Shown piece by piece: positions 9,008 through 18,757 of a stretch of DNA of 64,000 bases. The position numbers and the translations under genes were made by a program. This DNA is from an uncultured Bacteroidota bacterium (GTDB lineage: Bacteria; Bacteroidota; Bacteroidia; Chitinophagales; Chitinophagaceae): positions 29,718-93,717 of the forward strand of contig CAJBRT010000190.1 of assembly GCA_903958045.1 (NCBI GenBank), in the 5' to 3' direction. Numbering within the stretch: position 1 is the first letter of the stretch; every line of letters starts with the position of its first letter. The notes under the pieces were generated by a model. It ran no database searches. It was not told where the DNA came from and saw only the letters and a program-made list of their open reading frames with translations.

Positions 9008-10081
9008 TTACAGCTTTTCGTATAATGCGCGCAGTTTTTGACGCGTCATAATTGTTTCCCAGTCTTTACCAAGTGCGTTTTCCCAAAGTGGTTTTAGACT
9101 TAAAGAAATATCTATCATGGTATTAAAATCTTGATCCGATAATCCCGCACAAATACCTACTGGAATATCGATGTTATTTTTTTCTACCATGAATTTAAAT
9201 TCTTTAACACCTGCTGGGTAATACTCCTCTAAATGATTCATCACAATACAGTTACCAATACCATGTTTGGTGCCTAGTAAATAACTAAGTCCATAACTCA
9301 CTGCATGCGCAACACCTACCTGACTATACGCAATACTCATACCACCTGCAAAAGATGCCATCATTAATTGTTCGTCACATTCATCATCCCAAGTATTTTT
9401 TTCTACAAATACTTTTCTGCAAAGATCTAATGCCTTTTCGCCATAACTCTTACTAAATTCATTAAAGTACGTGCCTTCTAATGATTCGATGCAGTGTATA
9501 TAACAATCCATACCCGTGTAAAAACGCTGATTTGCTGGCGCGTCTTTTGCTAAATCTGGATCAAGTACAATTTGATTAAACGGTGTAAAATCTGAATTCA
9601 TCCCCAACTTACGCACAGGACCTGTTAACACGGTTGTTCTACTCACTTCGGCGCCAGTTCCAGATAATGTTGGAATACCCACTTTATAAACGCCCGCTTG
9701 TTTTACAAGATCCCATCCCTGATAATCGGCCGATGATCCGGGGTTTGTCATCATAAGCGCAACGGCTTTTGCAAGGTCCATGGTAGAGCCGCCGCCTATT
9801 CCAATAATACCACTAACGGTACCAAACTCTTCACGTAGTGATGCCGCCAAAGCGTCTACCTGTCCGGTTTTGGGCTCATGCGTAACATCTGCAAAAACAA
9901 TTTTATCTTTTCCTGTGAGTGGGATTCTTTGTATAAGCGGCTTACCTTCAAAAAAATGATCCACTAAAAATATCATTGGGGCACCGCCCTTTCTATTGGG
10001 TGCTAAAATTTCATCCAGTTGATTAAAACTACCGCGTCCATACACTACATAGTCAACCATTTTAAAATTTCTAAAACTCAT
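9008..10081 (-). CDS. kdnB: Iron-containing alcohol dehydrogenase, KdnB-like (3-deoxy-manno-octulosonate-8-oxidase)
   Basis: GGGSTMDLAKAVALMMTNPGSSADYQGWDLVK...GIPTLSGTGAEVSRTTVLTGP...GMDCYIHCIESLEGTYFN; adjacent to kdsB. Confidence 0.85.
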   Translation of the reverse strand: MSFRNFKMVDYVVYGRGSFNQLDEILAPNRKGGAPMIFLVDHFFEGKPLIQRIPLTGKDKIVFADVTHEPKTGQVDALAASLREEFGTVSGIIGIGGGSTMDLAKAVALMMTNPGSSADYQGWDLVKQAGVYKVGIPTLSGTGAEVSRTTVLTGPVRKLGMNSDFTPFNQIVLDPDLAKDAPANQRFYTGMDCYIHCIESLEGTYFNEFSKSYGEKALDLCRKVFVEKNTWDDECDEQLMMASFAGGMSIAYSQVGVAHAVSYGLSYLLGTKHGIGNCIVMNHLEEYYPAGVKEFKFMVEKNNIDIPVGICAGLSDQDFNTMIDISLSLKPLWENALGKDWETIMTRQKLRALYEKL

Positions 10082-10105
10082 ATCGCTTTGTTTTATTTCA
10101 GGTAA

Positions 10106-10834
10106 TTATTGTTGTAAAAGCTTGGCTGCTTTTTCTAAATCTTGAGGGGTATCAATTTCTACACCCATATAATTTGTTACCACCATTTTTATAGGCACAC
10201 CATTTTCTAAATAACGCAGGCACTCAATTTTTTCTGCGGCTTCCAGTGGTGTCATTTCCCAATTGGTAAACGCAAGTAGCGCTTCTTTTTTAAAAGCATA
10301 CACGCCAATATGTTCGTAATAAACAATCGCTGTTTCCGTACTTCTAGGATAAGGTATCACGCTCCTAGAAAAAAACAAGGCATTGCTTTTTTTATCGATC
10401 GCCACTTTTACATAGTTAGGGTCATCAATATTTTGCTGTGAAGTAAGCACTTGCATCAGCGATGCGACACGAACGTTTTCACTACTATCTTTAAAAACTT
10501 CGAGTAATTTTTGGAGTGGTTCTTTTTTTACAAAAGGTTCGTCACCTTGTACGTTTACCACCACGTCAATATCTAAATTGGCAACCGCTTCTGCAATTCG
10601 GTCGCTACCACTTTCATGCTCTTTGACACTCATGATAGCTTTACCACCATGACTGGTGATTTCATCAAAAATAATAGCACTATCCGTTACCACAAATACA
10701 TCGGTAAATAAACTAGTTGCAAGCGTGTTGTCGTAGGTATGACGAATAACGGTTTTATCTCCTAGCGGCTGCATGAGTTTAGCAGGAAAGCGCGTAGCAG
10801 CATATCTAGCAGGAATAAAAGCACAAATTTTCAT
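10106..10834 (-). CDS. kdsB: 3-deoxy-manno-octulosonate cytidylyltransferase (Kdo or Kdo8N specificity)
   Basis: [29 protein letters not shown]...[14 protein letters not shown]...[16 protein letters not shown]. Confidence 0.93.
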   Translation of the reverse strand: MKICAFIPARYAATRFPAKLMQPLGDKTVIRHTYDNTLATSLFTDVFVVTDSAIIFDEITSHGGKAIMSVKEHESGSDRIAEAVANLDIDVVVNVQGDEPFVKKEPLQKLLEVFKDSSENVRVASLMQVLTSQQNIDDPNYVKVAIDKKSNALFFSRSVIPYPRSTETAIVYYEHIGVYAFKKEALLAFTNWEMTPLEAAEKIECLRYLENGVPIKMVVTNYMGVEIDTPQDLEKAAKLLQQ

Positions 10835-10868
10835 GAACATCAAATTGTGATGCAAAGAAACGGCATAT

Positions 10869-11690
10869 TTAATAATCTGTCTTCACCGATTTGTCAAAAG
10901 GCACTTTTAGTTGATACGCCAAACTTTCATCGGTGCGATCATCGAGTACATCGAGGCCGTAACGCAAGTTTTCCATAGGCGTAGCATCAAAAGTTCCAAA
11001 GAGGCGGTCCCAAATAGAAAAGATATTGCCGTAGTTAGAATCGGTTTGAGGACGCATATAATGATGGTGCACTTTGTGCATATTGGGAGACACAATCACA
11101 TAGCTAATGGCCGTATCCAGCCACAAAGGAAGTCTAATATTGGCGTGGTTAAATTGAGAAAACACAGCGCTTAAACTTTGGTAGAGCATTACAAGCCACA
11201 TGGGCGCGCCGCAAACAACCACACCAATCAGGGTAAACACAACCCTAAAAACGCTTTCGCCTGGGTGGTGTCTATTAGCCGTGGTCGTATCTACATGGGT
11301 ATCGGCGTGATGCACCATATGAAATTTCCACAAAATTTTTATTTTATGTTCTATAAAATGAATGAACCAAGCGCCTACTAAATCTAAAAGCATTAACCCA
11401 CCAATCATAAATACCCAGGTAGGCATTTCAACCATTTGTAGTACGCCAAATTTTTGTGCCACGGCCCAATCTGATGCTTTTACAATAACAAGTGCAAAAG
11501 CAAAATTGATAACAATAGTTGTTGCTGTAAAAAAGAAATTTACAACCGCGTGTTTCCACTTGTGGTATGAAAATGAAAATAGAGGAACTGCTCCCTCTAT
11601 AATCCAAAATAAAGTTATACCACCAGCTAAAATAAGTGCGCGGTGCGTACTTGGTATCTGGTTAAAATATTCAATTAAATTTTCTAGCAT
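10869..11690 (-). CDS. Sterol desaturase / fatty acid hydroxylase superfamily membrane protein
   Basis: His-box motifs [20 protein letters not shown]; hydrophobic segments. Confidence 0.9.
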   Translation of the reverse strand: MLENLIEYFNQIPSTHRALILAGGITLFWIIEGAVPLFSFSYHKWKHAVVNFFFTATTIVINFAFALVIVKASDWAVAQKFGVLQMVEMPTWVFMIGGLMLLDLVGAWFIHFIEHKIKILWKFHMVHHADTHVDTTTANRHHPGESVFRVVFTLIGVVVCGAPMWLVMLYQSLSAVFSQFNHANIRLPLWLDTAISYVIVSPNMHKVHHHYMRPQTDSNYGNIFSIWDRLFGTFDATPMENLRYGLDVLDDRTDESLAYQLKVPFDKSVKTDY

Positions 11691-11696
11691 CTGCTA

Positions 11697-12812
11697 TTAA
11701 TTATTTAACATGAGCGGCATCACAAGCATCAGTAAATCTTCACCAGCACCTTGTTCGGTTGGTTTGATTAAACCTGCTTTTGTAGAAGTAGATAGTTCCA
11801 TTTTTACATCATCGGTGTCTGCAGCGTTTAACATTTCAATTAAAAACTTTGCATTGAAAGCGATTTGTAAATCTTCACCATCATACATACAGTTCATGCG
11901 CTCATTACCTTCAAAACTAAAATCAACATCTTGCGCAGCCATCTGTAACTCGCTGCCAGTAATGTTTAGCGCCACTTGATTGGTGCTCTTATTACTAAAT
12001 ACATTTACACGACGTAATGCATTTTGGAAATCATGTTTGTTAACAATTAGCTTGTATGGATTGTCTGCAGGAATCACCACTTTATAGTCTGGGAATCTTG
12101 CATCGATTAATCGGCAAATCATTTGTGTAGAACCGTGGTTCACAAATAAATGATTGCTATTATAGCTAATGGTAATTGGATCTTCGTTATCTGGTAACGC
12201 GTTTTTTAATAAGTTAAGTGGCTTGCGCGGCACAATAAACGAATCTGTTTTTGGTGCTTTGGCATCTGTTCTTTTATAACGAACTAGTCTGTGCGCATCG
12301 GTAGCAACAAATTGAACGCCGCTTGTTGACAATTCAAAAAACACACCCGTCATAGCTGGGCGTAAATCATCGTTACTAACAGCAAACAATGTTTTGTTGA
12401 TAGCCGTTAATAAAGCACCACTTGTCATATCAAAACTGCTGGTGTCATCTGCAGATGGTTCTTTAGGAAAATTATCTGGATTTTCACCCATCACTTTATA
12501 CTTACCGTTATCGCTGGTAATTTCTACTGCAAAGTTTTTGTCGATATTAAAAGTGAGTGGTTGATCGGCAATATTTTTTAATGAATCCAACAAGATTTTA
12601 GCAGGAATACAAACACGGCCATTGGCCTTGCTTTCAACATCCATTTCTACACGCATCACTGTTTCTAAATCAGTTGCTACTATGCTTAATTTTTTGTCGG
12701 TAATTTCAAATAAAAAGTCTTCTAAAATAGGCAACACGGTGTTTGCATTAATAACGCCACCAATTTGTTGAAGGTGTTTTAGAAGCGAAGAAGAAGAAAC
12801 AATAAATTTCAT
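11697..12812 (-). CDS. dnaN: DNA polymerase III beta sliding clamp
   Basis: MKFIVSSSSLLKHLQQIGGVIN...TVLPILEDFLFE...ATDAHRLVRYKR...LLMLVMPLMLNN; start trimmed to 12812. Confidence 0.95.
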   Translation of the reverse strand: MKFIVSSSSLLKHLQQIGGVINANTVLPILEDFLFEITDKKLSIVATDLETVMRVEMDVESKANGRVCIPAKILLDSLKNIADQPLTFNIDKNFAVEITSDNGKYKVMGENPDNFPKEPSADDTSSFDMTSGALLTAINKTLFAVSNDDLRPAMTGVFFELSTSGVQFVATDAHRLVRYKRTDAKAPKTDSFIVPRKPLNLLKNALPDNEDPITISYNSNHLFVNHGSTQMICRLIDARFPDYKVVIPADNPYKLIVNKHDFQNALRRVNVFSNKSTNQVALNITGSELQMAAQDVDFSFEGNERMNCMYDGEDLQIAFNAKFLIEMLNAADTDDVKMELSTSTKAGLIKPTEQGAGEDLLMLVMPLMLNN

Positions 12813-12972
12813 GCTACATGAGTTATAGGTACCCTGCAAACCTAATCCAAAATTCCAATACTTTGGCGGTCTAAATAGGGCTATTAGACAACAAAGTGTT
12901 TTATGTGAATCAGTTGTGGATTTGCGGTCTAAAACATGGCATAATTACAGCAAGTCTGTATATTTATCGCTC

Positions 12973-13452
12973 ATGATAAAAAAATACCTCACCCCGGATC
13001 AGGCTTGGCAAAAAATTAAGCACTACTGTGCCTATCAAGAGCGAAGCCACCAAGAAACCAAAGACCGGTTGTATGGGTATGGATTATCTACCAAAGATGT
13101 AGAAGTACTTCTTTCAAAACTCATCGAAGAAGACTATTTAAACGAAACCCGCTTTGCCACTTTATTTGCTGGAGGTCATTTTAGAACCAAAAAATGGGGG
13201 CGCGTAAAAATTGCTTATGAACTCAAGCAAAAAAGAGTAAGCGCCTATAATATTAAAGCCGGACTCGCTACCATCGAAGAGGAGGCTTACGAACAAACCA
13301 TTCATAAACTAGCCCTCGATAAATGGGAAAAATGTAAGGGACAGGTGGGCTATGCAAGACAGGCCAAAGTATTGCAGTACTTAGTGAGCCGTGGCTTTGA
13401 GAGTGGGCCGGTGCAGGCCGCTATTGCCAAAATAAAAGCAGGGCCTCAATAA
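12973..13452 (+). CDS. recX: Regulatory protein RecX
   Basis: ERSHQETKDRLYGYGLSTKDVEVLLSKLIEEDYLNETRFA...GRVKIAYELKQKRV. Confidence 0.9.
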   Translation: MIKKYLTPDQAWQKIKHYCAYQERSHQETKDRLYGYGLSTKDVEVLLSKLIEEDYLNETRFATLFAGGHFRTKKWGRVKIAYELKQKRVSAYNIKAGLATIEEEAYEQTIHKLALDKWEKCKGQVGYARQAKVLQYLVSRGFESGPVQAAIAKIKAGPQ

Positions 13453-13469
13453 AATTATTAAATTGCAGC

Positions 13470-14252
13470 ATGAGTAATTTACACATCAGCCTTATTCAAA
13501 CCGATCTTTTTTGGGAAGACAAGTTTCGCAATATGGAGATGCTCGAAAAAAAAATAGCCGCAGTTGAAGCGGCTACACAAATTGTAGTATTACCCGAAAT
13601 GTTTACCACCGGTTTTAGCATGCAACCAAAACTTTTTGCCGAAACCATGGAAGGCCCTACGGTAGAGTGGATGATTGAGCAGGCGTCCCTTCATAAAATA
13701 ATTTTAACGGGTAGCATTATTATTGAAGAAGACAATAAATTTTACAACCGCTTGTTGTGGGTATTACCTACTGGACAAGTGGCGTATTATAATAAAAGGC
13801 ACTTGTTTGCATATGCAGGCGAAGACAAAGAATATACAGCGGGTAATAAAAGATTAATAGCGCAAGTAAATGGATGGAAAATTTGTTTGCAAATTTGTTA
13901 TGACCTACGTTTTCCAGTATGGGCACGCAAACAATCACCCAACGAATATGACCTTTTACTCTATGTAGCCAACTGGCCTGAAAGGCGCAACCACGCTTGG
14001 AAAACCCTACTGTGCGCGCGCGCCATAGAAAACCAAACCTATGTGGTGGGCGTTAACAGAGTGGGCAAAGATGGACATGAAATAAATCATAGTGGCGATA
14101 GTATGATTGTGGATCCACTCGGTCAAGTACTCTATTACAAAGCGGACGACGAAGACACAGTATACATGGAATTAGAAAAAAATGTAGTGCTAGAGGCAAG
14201 AGAAAAATTCCCGTTTGGAAAAGATGCTGATTCTTTTTCAATTGAGCTTTAA
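13470..14252 (+). CDS. Carbon-nitrogen hydrolase (omega-amidase/YafV-like)
   Basis: LPEMFTTGFSM, YNKRHLFAYAGEDKEYTAG, CLQICYDLRFPVW. Confidence 0.9.
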   Translation: MSNLHISLIQTDLFWEDKFRNMEMLEKKIAAVEAATQIVVLPEMFTTGFSMQPKLFAETMEGPTVEWMIEQASLHKIILTGSIIIEEDNKFYNRLLWVLPTGQVAYYNKRHLFAYAGEDKEYTAGNKRLIAQVNGWKICLQICYDLRFPVWARKQSPNEYDLLLYVANWPERRNHAWKTLLCARAIENQTYVVGVNRVGKDGHEINHSGDSMIVDPLGQVLYYKADDEDTVYMELEKNVVLEAREKFPFGKDADSFSIEL

Positions 14253-14280
14253 TGCTCGTTTTATTACATCAAAACTTTTT

Positions 14281-15363
14281 ATGTCAATATTTATTTCTGC
14301 AAAGTCATTGTTTACCGGGAGCGAATGGATACAAGAAGCTGCAGTAGAAATAAATTATGGTATTATTGTTTCGATTTCAAAAGAGCAGTACAATGCGGGT
14401 GAAGCATTCCCTTGTGTAGTTCCTGCGTTTATTGATTTGCAAATTTATGGTGCAGACCAAAAATTATTATCTGAATTTCCGGACGCTGATTGTATCCAAA
14501 AAATATATGAATACTGTTTAGCTGGCGGTGCCGCCTATTTTCAGCCCACCATTGCTTCACAATCTACCGGCGTAATGTATAAAGCCATTGACGCCGTTAA
14601 AGCTTACAAAACCAGCGGTGGCAAGGGTTGTATAGGATTACATGTAGAGGGCCCTTGGATCAATGCTTCTAAAAAAGGAGCGCATAACGAGGACGTTATT
14701 CACGCACCAACCATAGCCGAAGTCGAAGAATTATTGGCTTACGGTAAAGGGTTTGTTAGCATGATTACGCTTGCGCCAGAAATTTGTGATCCGCGTATTA
14801 TTGATGTGATACAATCACACGGCATTATTGTATCGGCAGGGCATAGCAATGCAAATTATGAAACAGCTACAACCTTTTTTGATAACGGCATTACTGTAGC
14901 CACGCATTTATTTAATGCGATGAGTGGTTTTTTACATAGAGAGCCGGGCATGGTGGGTGCGCTATTTAATCATCCACGCGCTAGTAGCAGCATTATTGTA
15001 GATGGTTATCATGTAAATTATCATGCAGTTAAATCGGCTAAAAAAATAATGGGTGATAGACTGTTTTGTATCACAGACGCGGTAACAGCTACAAATACTG
15101 GTTTTTACAAACACACGCTGGTTGGAGATAAATATGAATCTGGCGGAACCCTTAGTGGGTCTGCACTTACGCAGTTAAAATCGGTTCAAAATTTAGTGGA
15201 GCATGTAGGTATCGATTTTACTGAAGCGCTTAAAATGTGCAGCGTATATCCGGCGCGTGTGATGCAAAAAAAAGAAATCAGCGGCTGTATAAAAATGGGT
15301 GAACCTGCTGCGCTAGTTTGTTTAAACGAAAAGATGGAACTGCTAAAAATAGTAGCCTCCTAA
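14281..15363 (+). CDS. nagA: N-acetylglucosamine-6-phosphate deacetylase
   Basis: GLHVEGPWINASKKGAHN, SAGHSNANYE, THLFNAMSGFLHREPGMVGA, ITDAVTATN, YPARVM; start trimmed. Confidence 0.9.
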   Translation: MSIFISAKSLFTGSEWIQEAAVEINYGIIVSISKEQYNAGEAFPCVVPAFIDLQIYGADQKLLSEFPDADCIQKIYEYCLAGGAAYFQPTIASQSTGVMYKAIDAVKAYKTSGGKGCIGLHVEGPWINASKKGAHNEDVIHAPTIAEVEELLAYGKGFVSMITLAPEICDPRIIDVIQSHGIIVSAGHSNANYETATTFFDNGITVATHLFNAMSGFLHREPGMVGALFNHPRASSSIIVDGYHVNYHAVKSAKKIMGDRLFCITDAVTATNTGFYKHTLVGDKYESGGTLSGSALTQLKSVQNLVEHVGIDFTEALKMCSVYPARVMQKKEISGCIKMGEPAALVCLNEKMELLKIVAS

Positions 15364-16847
15364 TTTTTTTGCTGAATCATTTTTTTTACAGCTTCCAACT
15401 TATTATCAATACCAAGTTTAATGGCATAAGAACTAGGTTCTACGGGTACATCAGGGATAACGCCGCCGCCTTTGGGCCTCGTTTTATCCATCACCATACG
15501 GTATAAAGGAAGTCTAAAAAGCAGTTTTGAATGCGGGAGTTTAATGCTAGGAATTAGAATGGCAGAATTACCATAATAACCACCGCCCGTTTCTTCCCCA
15601 ACAATCGTTACGTTTTTTTGCTTGATCAGTGGGGAAGTAAATAATGTAGACGCCGAAAAAGTATAGCCACCTTGTAAAATATAAACGCTTCCGTCAAAAT
15701 GATTTTTAGTAATCGGTGCATAATAATGTTTTTCATATCTATTAATATGAAACCCACCACCTGATGCTTTTTTTGAAATCATGACCTTAGCAAGCACATA
15801 ACCCATAACATCAAAATAAGATGAGATGGGTATTTTGCGGATGCCCCTATTTTTTGCTACCACACTATCCGCTATTTTAAAAGAATGATCTGAAATGTAC
15901 CTTGTAAGGAGTGTAGAATTTTTAATTTCGCCGCCGCCATTGCTGCGTAAATCAATCACCAAATTTTTCACGCCTCTTGAATGTATAGTTCTAAAACTTT
16001 GGCGTATAAACTTTCTGAACCCCTTACCAGAAAAACTACTAAGGTTCATAAATGCGGTGTTAGCAGTACTATCAACGAGTAGTGTCCACTTTTTAATGGG
16101 AGCCGGCTTGGGTATTGTTGGTTTGCTACTTGCAACCGTTGATTTGGAAAGACTGTCTTTTTTTGTTTTGGGGGGCACATAAGCTGCAATACTTGTTGTT
16201 GCAGCATAACCAGCGCTATCGATATATGAAATCTGATAGAGGCTATCCTGATTACCAAATCTAGCTTTATACCAGCCACCAAAATTATTAGTGAGGACCT
16301 GGCTTTTGAAATTAATACTATTCCCATCGGTACTAATAATACTATACAGGCTATCTACTATGGGTTTGATGGGTAATTGATTGATGGCTGTAACAATGGT
16401 TCCTCTTTTTAAGATGCTATCGTTTGTATATATATTTCCAATCACCACAGCAGAGTCTTTCCATACTTTTAATTGAAGTGGAAACTGTGGGTACTTATAC
16501 GCTGCATATAATTTTGTAAGCTTGGGAGAAAAAAGTACCGATGTATGACCACATTTAATATTCGCTAAATAACTGGCCACCACTGTTCTAAATTCCCACA
16601 CAGACATAGAATCTTTAACAGATGCAAGTGCATTTGAAAAATAGAAATCCATGCTATCCTTGGGTGTATACCAATAAGTGCTTGGATGATTTTGCAGGAT
16701 TGCTTTTTGAAGGGTATGCAAATCTTTGATAAGTAGTGCTGGCGCTATTTTGGGGGCGTCTGCTAATTTTTTTTGCGCTATTACGGATACCCCAAAAAAT
16801 AGGCAACAAAAAACTAAAACGAGTTTGTAACCATTACCGCCGCGCAT
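15360..16847 (-). CDS. S41 family (C-terminal processing-like) peptidase
   Basis: VKNLVIDLRSNGGGEIKNSTLL...YILQGGYTFSASTLFTSPL...GEETGGGYYGNS. Confidence 0.88.
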   Translation of the reverse strand: MRGGNGYKLVLVFCCLFFGVSVIAQKKLADAPKIAPALLIKDLHTLQKAILQNHPSTYWYTPKDSMDFYFSNALASVKDSMSVWEFRTVVASYLANIKCGHTSVLFSPKLTKLYAAYKYPQFPLQLKVWKDSAVVIGNIYTNDSILKRGTIVTAINQLPIKPIVDSLYSIISTDGNSINFKSQVLTNNFGGWYKARFGNQDSLYQISYIDSAGYAATTSIAAYVPPKTKKDSLSKSTVASSKPTIPKPAPIKKWTLLVDSTANTAFMNLSSFSGKGFRKFIRQSFRTIHSRGVKNLVIDLRSNGGGEIKNSTLLTRYISDHSFKIADSVVAKNRGIRKIPISSYFDVMGYVLAKVMISKKASGGGFHINRYEKHYYAPITKNHFDGSVYILQGGYTFSASTLFTSPLIKQKNVTIVGEETGGGYYGNSAILIPSIKLPHSKLLFRLPLYRMVMDKTRPKGGGVIPDVPVEPSSYAIKLGIDNKLEAVKKMIQQKN

Positions 16848-16863
16848 ACTTTTTCAATTGAAA

Positions 16864-17901
16864 TTAGGCTTCTTTAAATGCCGTCCAACCCTGTGCTGTG
16901 ATATCAAATGTATTAGCACCCTTGGTCAATAATTTTGAGCCTTCATTGATATCTACCACATAACCAATCACGCTAATGTCTTCATTGAGTGTAATTTTAT
17001 CGTGGTCTTCTTGTTTAAGCGTAAAGAGTAGTTCATAATCTTCGCCACCATTAAGGGCGCAAACCGTAGGATCTAGTCCAAACTTAAATGCAGCTTTTCT
17101 TGATTCATCCGATATCGGAAGTTTTTCTTCGTAAATTCTACAGCCTACAACGCTTTGCTTACATAAGTGTAAGACATCGCTACTAATGCCATCGCTTACA
17201 TCCATCATAGCAGTAGGTGTAATATTATTTTCTGCAAAAAATGATATGATTTCTTTGCGTGCTTCTGGTTTCAGAAGTCTTCCAACAATATAACTTTCGT
17301 TTTCTAAATCAGGTTGTACCCCTGGGTTTTCGAGATAAATCTTTTTTTCTCTTTCCATGAGTGTTAATCCTAAAAAGGCACCGCCTAAATCACCGGTTAC
17401 ACATATTAAATCACCCACAGCAGCTGTGCTTCTTTTTACAAATTTATCAGGTGCTACTTCACCAATGGCTGTTACCGAAATAACAAATCCTTTTTGTGAA
17501 GAAGAGGTATCGCCACCCACTAAATCTACGCCGTGTTTTTCACAAGCAATATGCACGCCTTCATAAAATTCGGTGATGGCTTCTACACTAAAACGGTTGC
17601 TAATACCAATACTAATGGTGATTTGTGTAGGCTGCGCATTCATGGCGTAAACGTCCGAAAGGTTTACCATCACTGCTTTGTAGCCTAGATGCTTTAATGG
17701 CGTATACATCAAATCAAAATGAATCCCTTCTAATAATAAATCGGTAGTAACCACGGTTTGTTTTCCAAAATGATCGATTACCGCCGCGTCATCGCCCACC
17801 GATAAAACAGTAGAAGCGTTATGCGTTTCAAAATTTTTAGTCAGGTGTTCTATCAATCCAAATTCACCTAGTGTGGTTATTTCTGTTCTTTGTTCGCTCA
17901 T
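16864..17901 (-). CDS. thiL: Thiamine-monophosphate kinase
   Basis: VGDDAAVID, TTDLLLEGIHFDLMYTPLKHLGYKAVMVNLSDVYAMNAQP, GGDTSSSQKG, MDVSDGISSDVLHLC, GGEDYELLFT. Confidence 0.95.
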   Translation of the reverse strand: MSEQRTEITTLGEFGLIEHLTKNFETHNASTVLSVGDDAAVIDHFGKQTVVTTDLLLEGIHFDLMYTPLKHLGYKAVMVNLSDVYAMNAQPTQITISIGISNRFSVEAITEFYEGVHIACEKHGVDLVGGDTSSSQKGFVISVTAIGEVAPDKFVKRSTAAVGDLICVTGDLGGAFLGLTLMEREKKIYLENPGVQPDLENESYIVGRLLKPEARKEIISFFAENNITPTAMMDVSDGISSDVLHLCKQSVVGCRIYEEKLPISDESRKAAFKFGLDPTVCALNGGEDYELLFTLKQEDHDKITLNEDISVIGYVVDINEGSKLLTKGANTFDITAQGWTAFKEA

Positions 17902-17911
17902 GTTTTATTTT

Positions 17912-18691
17912 TTATTGTACGGGTGCGCCATTAATAATAGCTAGTAACTCATCATGAATGAGTCCATTGGTTGCTAATAAATGTGGTTGATATACGGAGT
18001 ATGGTTCGCCTTTATAATCCGTTACTTTTCCACCCGCTTCGGCTACCATTAAAAAACCTGCTGCACTATCCCAGGCCTGTAATTTATGTTCATAAAACCC
18101 ATCAAATTTACCAGCTGCTACCCAGCAGAGGTCAATGGCAGCGCTACCTAGCCTGCGCACAGGTATACCTTTTCTAATTAATTTTTCAAATACTTGTAAC
18201 GGTCCGTTAGGCGTATCTAAATACGTGTACGGAAAGCCCGTTACAAGGCAAGACTCGATGACTTTTGATTTTTTGCTGACGCTAATTTTTTTATCGTTTA
18301 CAAACGCTCCCTTTCCTTTTTCAGCAAAATAAAACTCATTCATAATGGGGTTGTATACTGCGCCCATAATGATTTCGCCTGCTTTTTCCAGTCCCACACT
18401 TACACAACAAATAGGAATGCCATTGGCAAAGTTTACCGTACCGTCGATAGGGTCAATAATCCATTTAAATTCCGATGTGGTAATAATTTCTCCGGTTTCT
18501 TCACTTAATATAAAATGATCCGGATAAGCTGCTTGAATTACACCAATTATAGCGCGCTCTGCTGCGTGATCCGCCTCTGTTACTAGATTATTTACGCCCT
18601 CTTTGTGGCTAATTTCAAATGCGCCATTAAAAAACCGCTGCAACTCGGCAGCGCCCGCTCTTGTAGCCGCAATCAGTGTTTCTGTTAACAT
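17912..18691 (-). CDS. suhB: Inositol monophosphatase family protein
   Basis: LVTEADHAAERAI, ILSEETGE, WIIDPIDGTVNFANGIP, KLQAWDSAAGFLMVAEAGG. Confidence 0.9.
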   Translation of the reverse strand: MLTETLIAATRAGAAELQRFFNGAFEISHKEGVNNLVTEADHAAERAIIGVIQAAYPDHFILSEETGEIITTSEFKWIIDPIDGTVNFANGIPICCVSVGLEKAGEIIMGAVYNPIMNEFYFAEKGKGAFVNDKKISVSKKSKVIESCLVTGFPYTYLDTPNGPLQVFEKLIRKGIPVRRLGSAAIDLCWVAAGKFDGFYEHKLQAWDSAAGFLMVAEAGGKVTDYKGEPYSVYQPHLLATNGLIHDELLAIINGAPVQ

Positions 18692-18695
18692 TACG

Positions 18696-18726
18696 CAAAA
18701 GTAACGAAGATGCAGCCACTATTCAA
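18696..18726 (-). promoter_or_regulatory. Bacteroidota-type promoter for the inositol monophosphatase gene
   Basis: Minus strand TTG-N20-TACTTTTG matches TTG/TAnnTTTG; only 4 nt (CGTA) separate the -7 box from ATG. Confidence 0.6.
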
Positions 18727-18745
18727 GTTTTGTGTCATTTTGCTT

Positions 18746-18753
18746 TAGCTTTG
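18746..18753 (+). promoter_or_regulatory. -7 box upstream of the GH3-like gene
   Basis: TAGCTTTG, 4 nt before ATG at 18758; no clear -33 element found. Confidence 0.45.
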
Positions 18754-18757
18754 TAGC

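Noticed and set aside
10907-11700. Cluster of short ORFs on both strands within the sterol desaturase gene
   Set aside because: All overlap a confident His-box hydroxylase CDS and show low-quality sequence with no start context.
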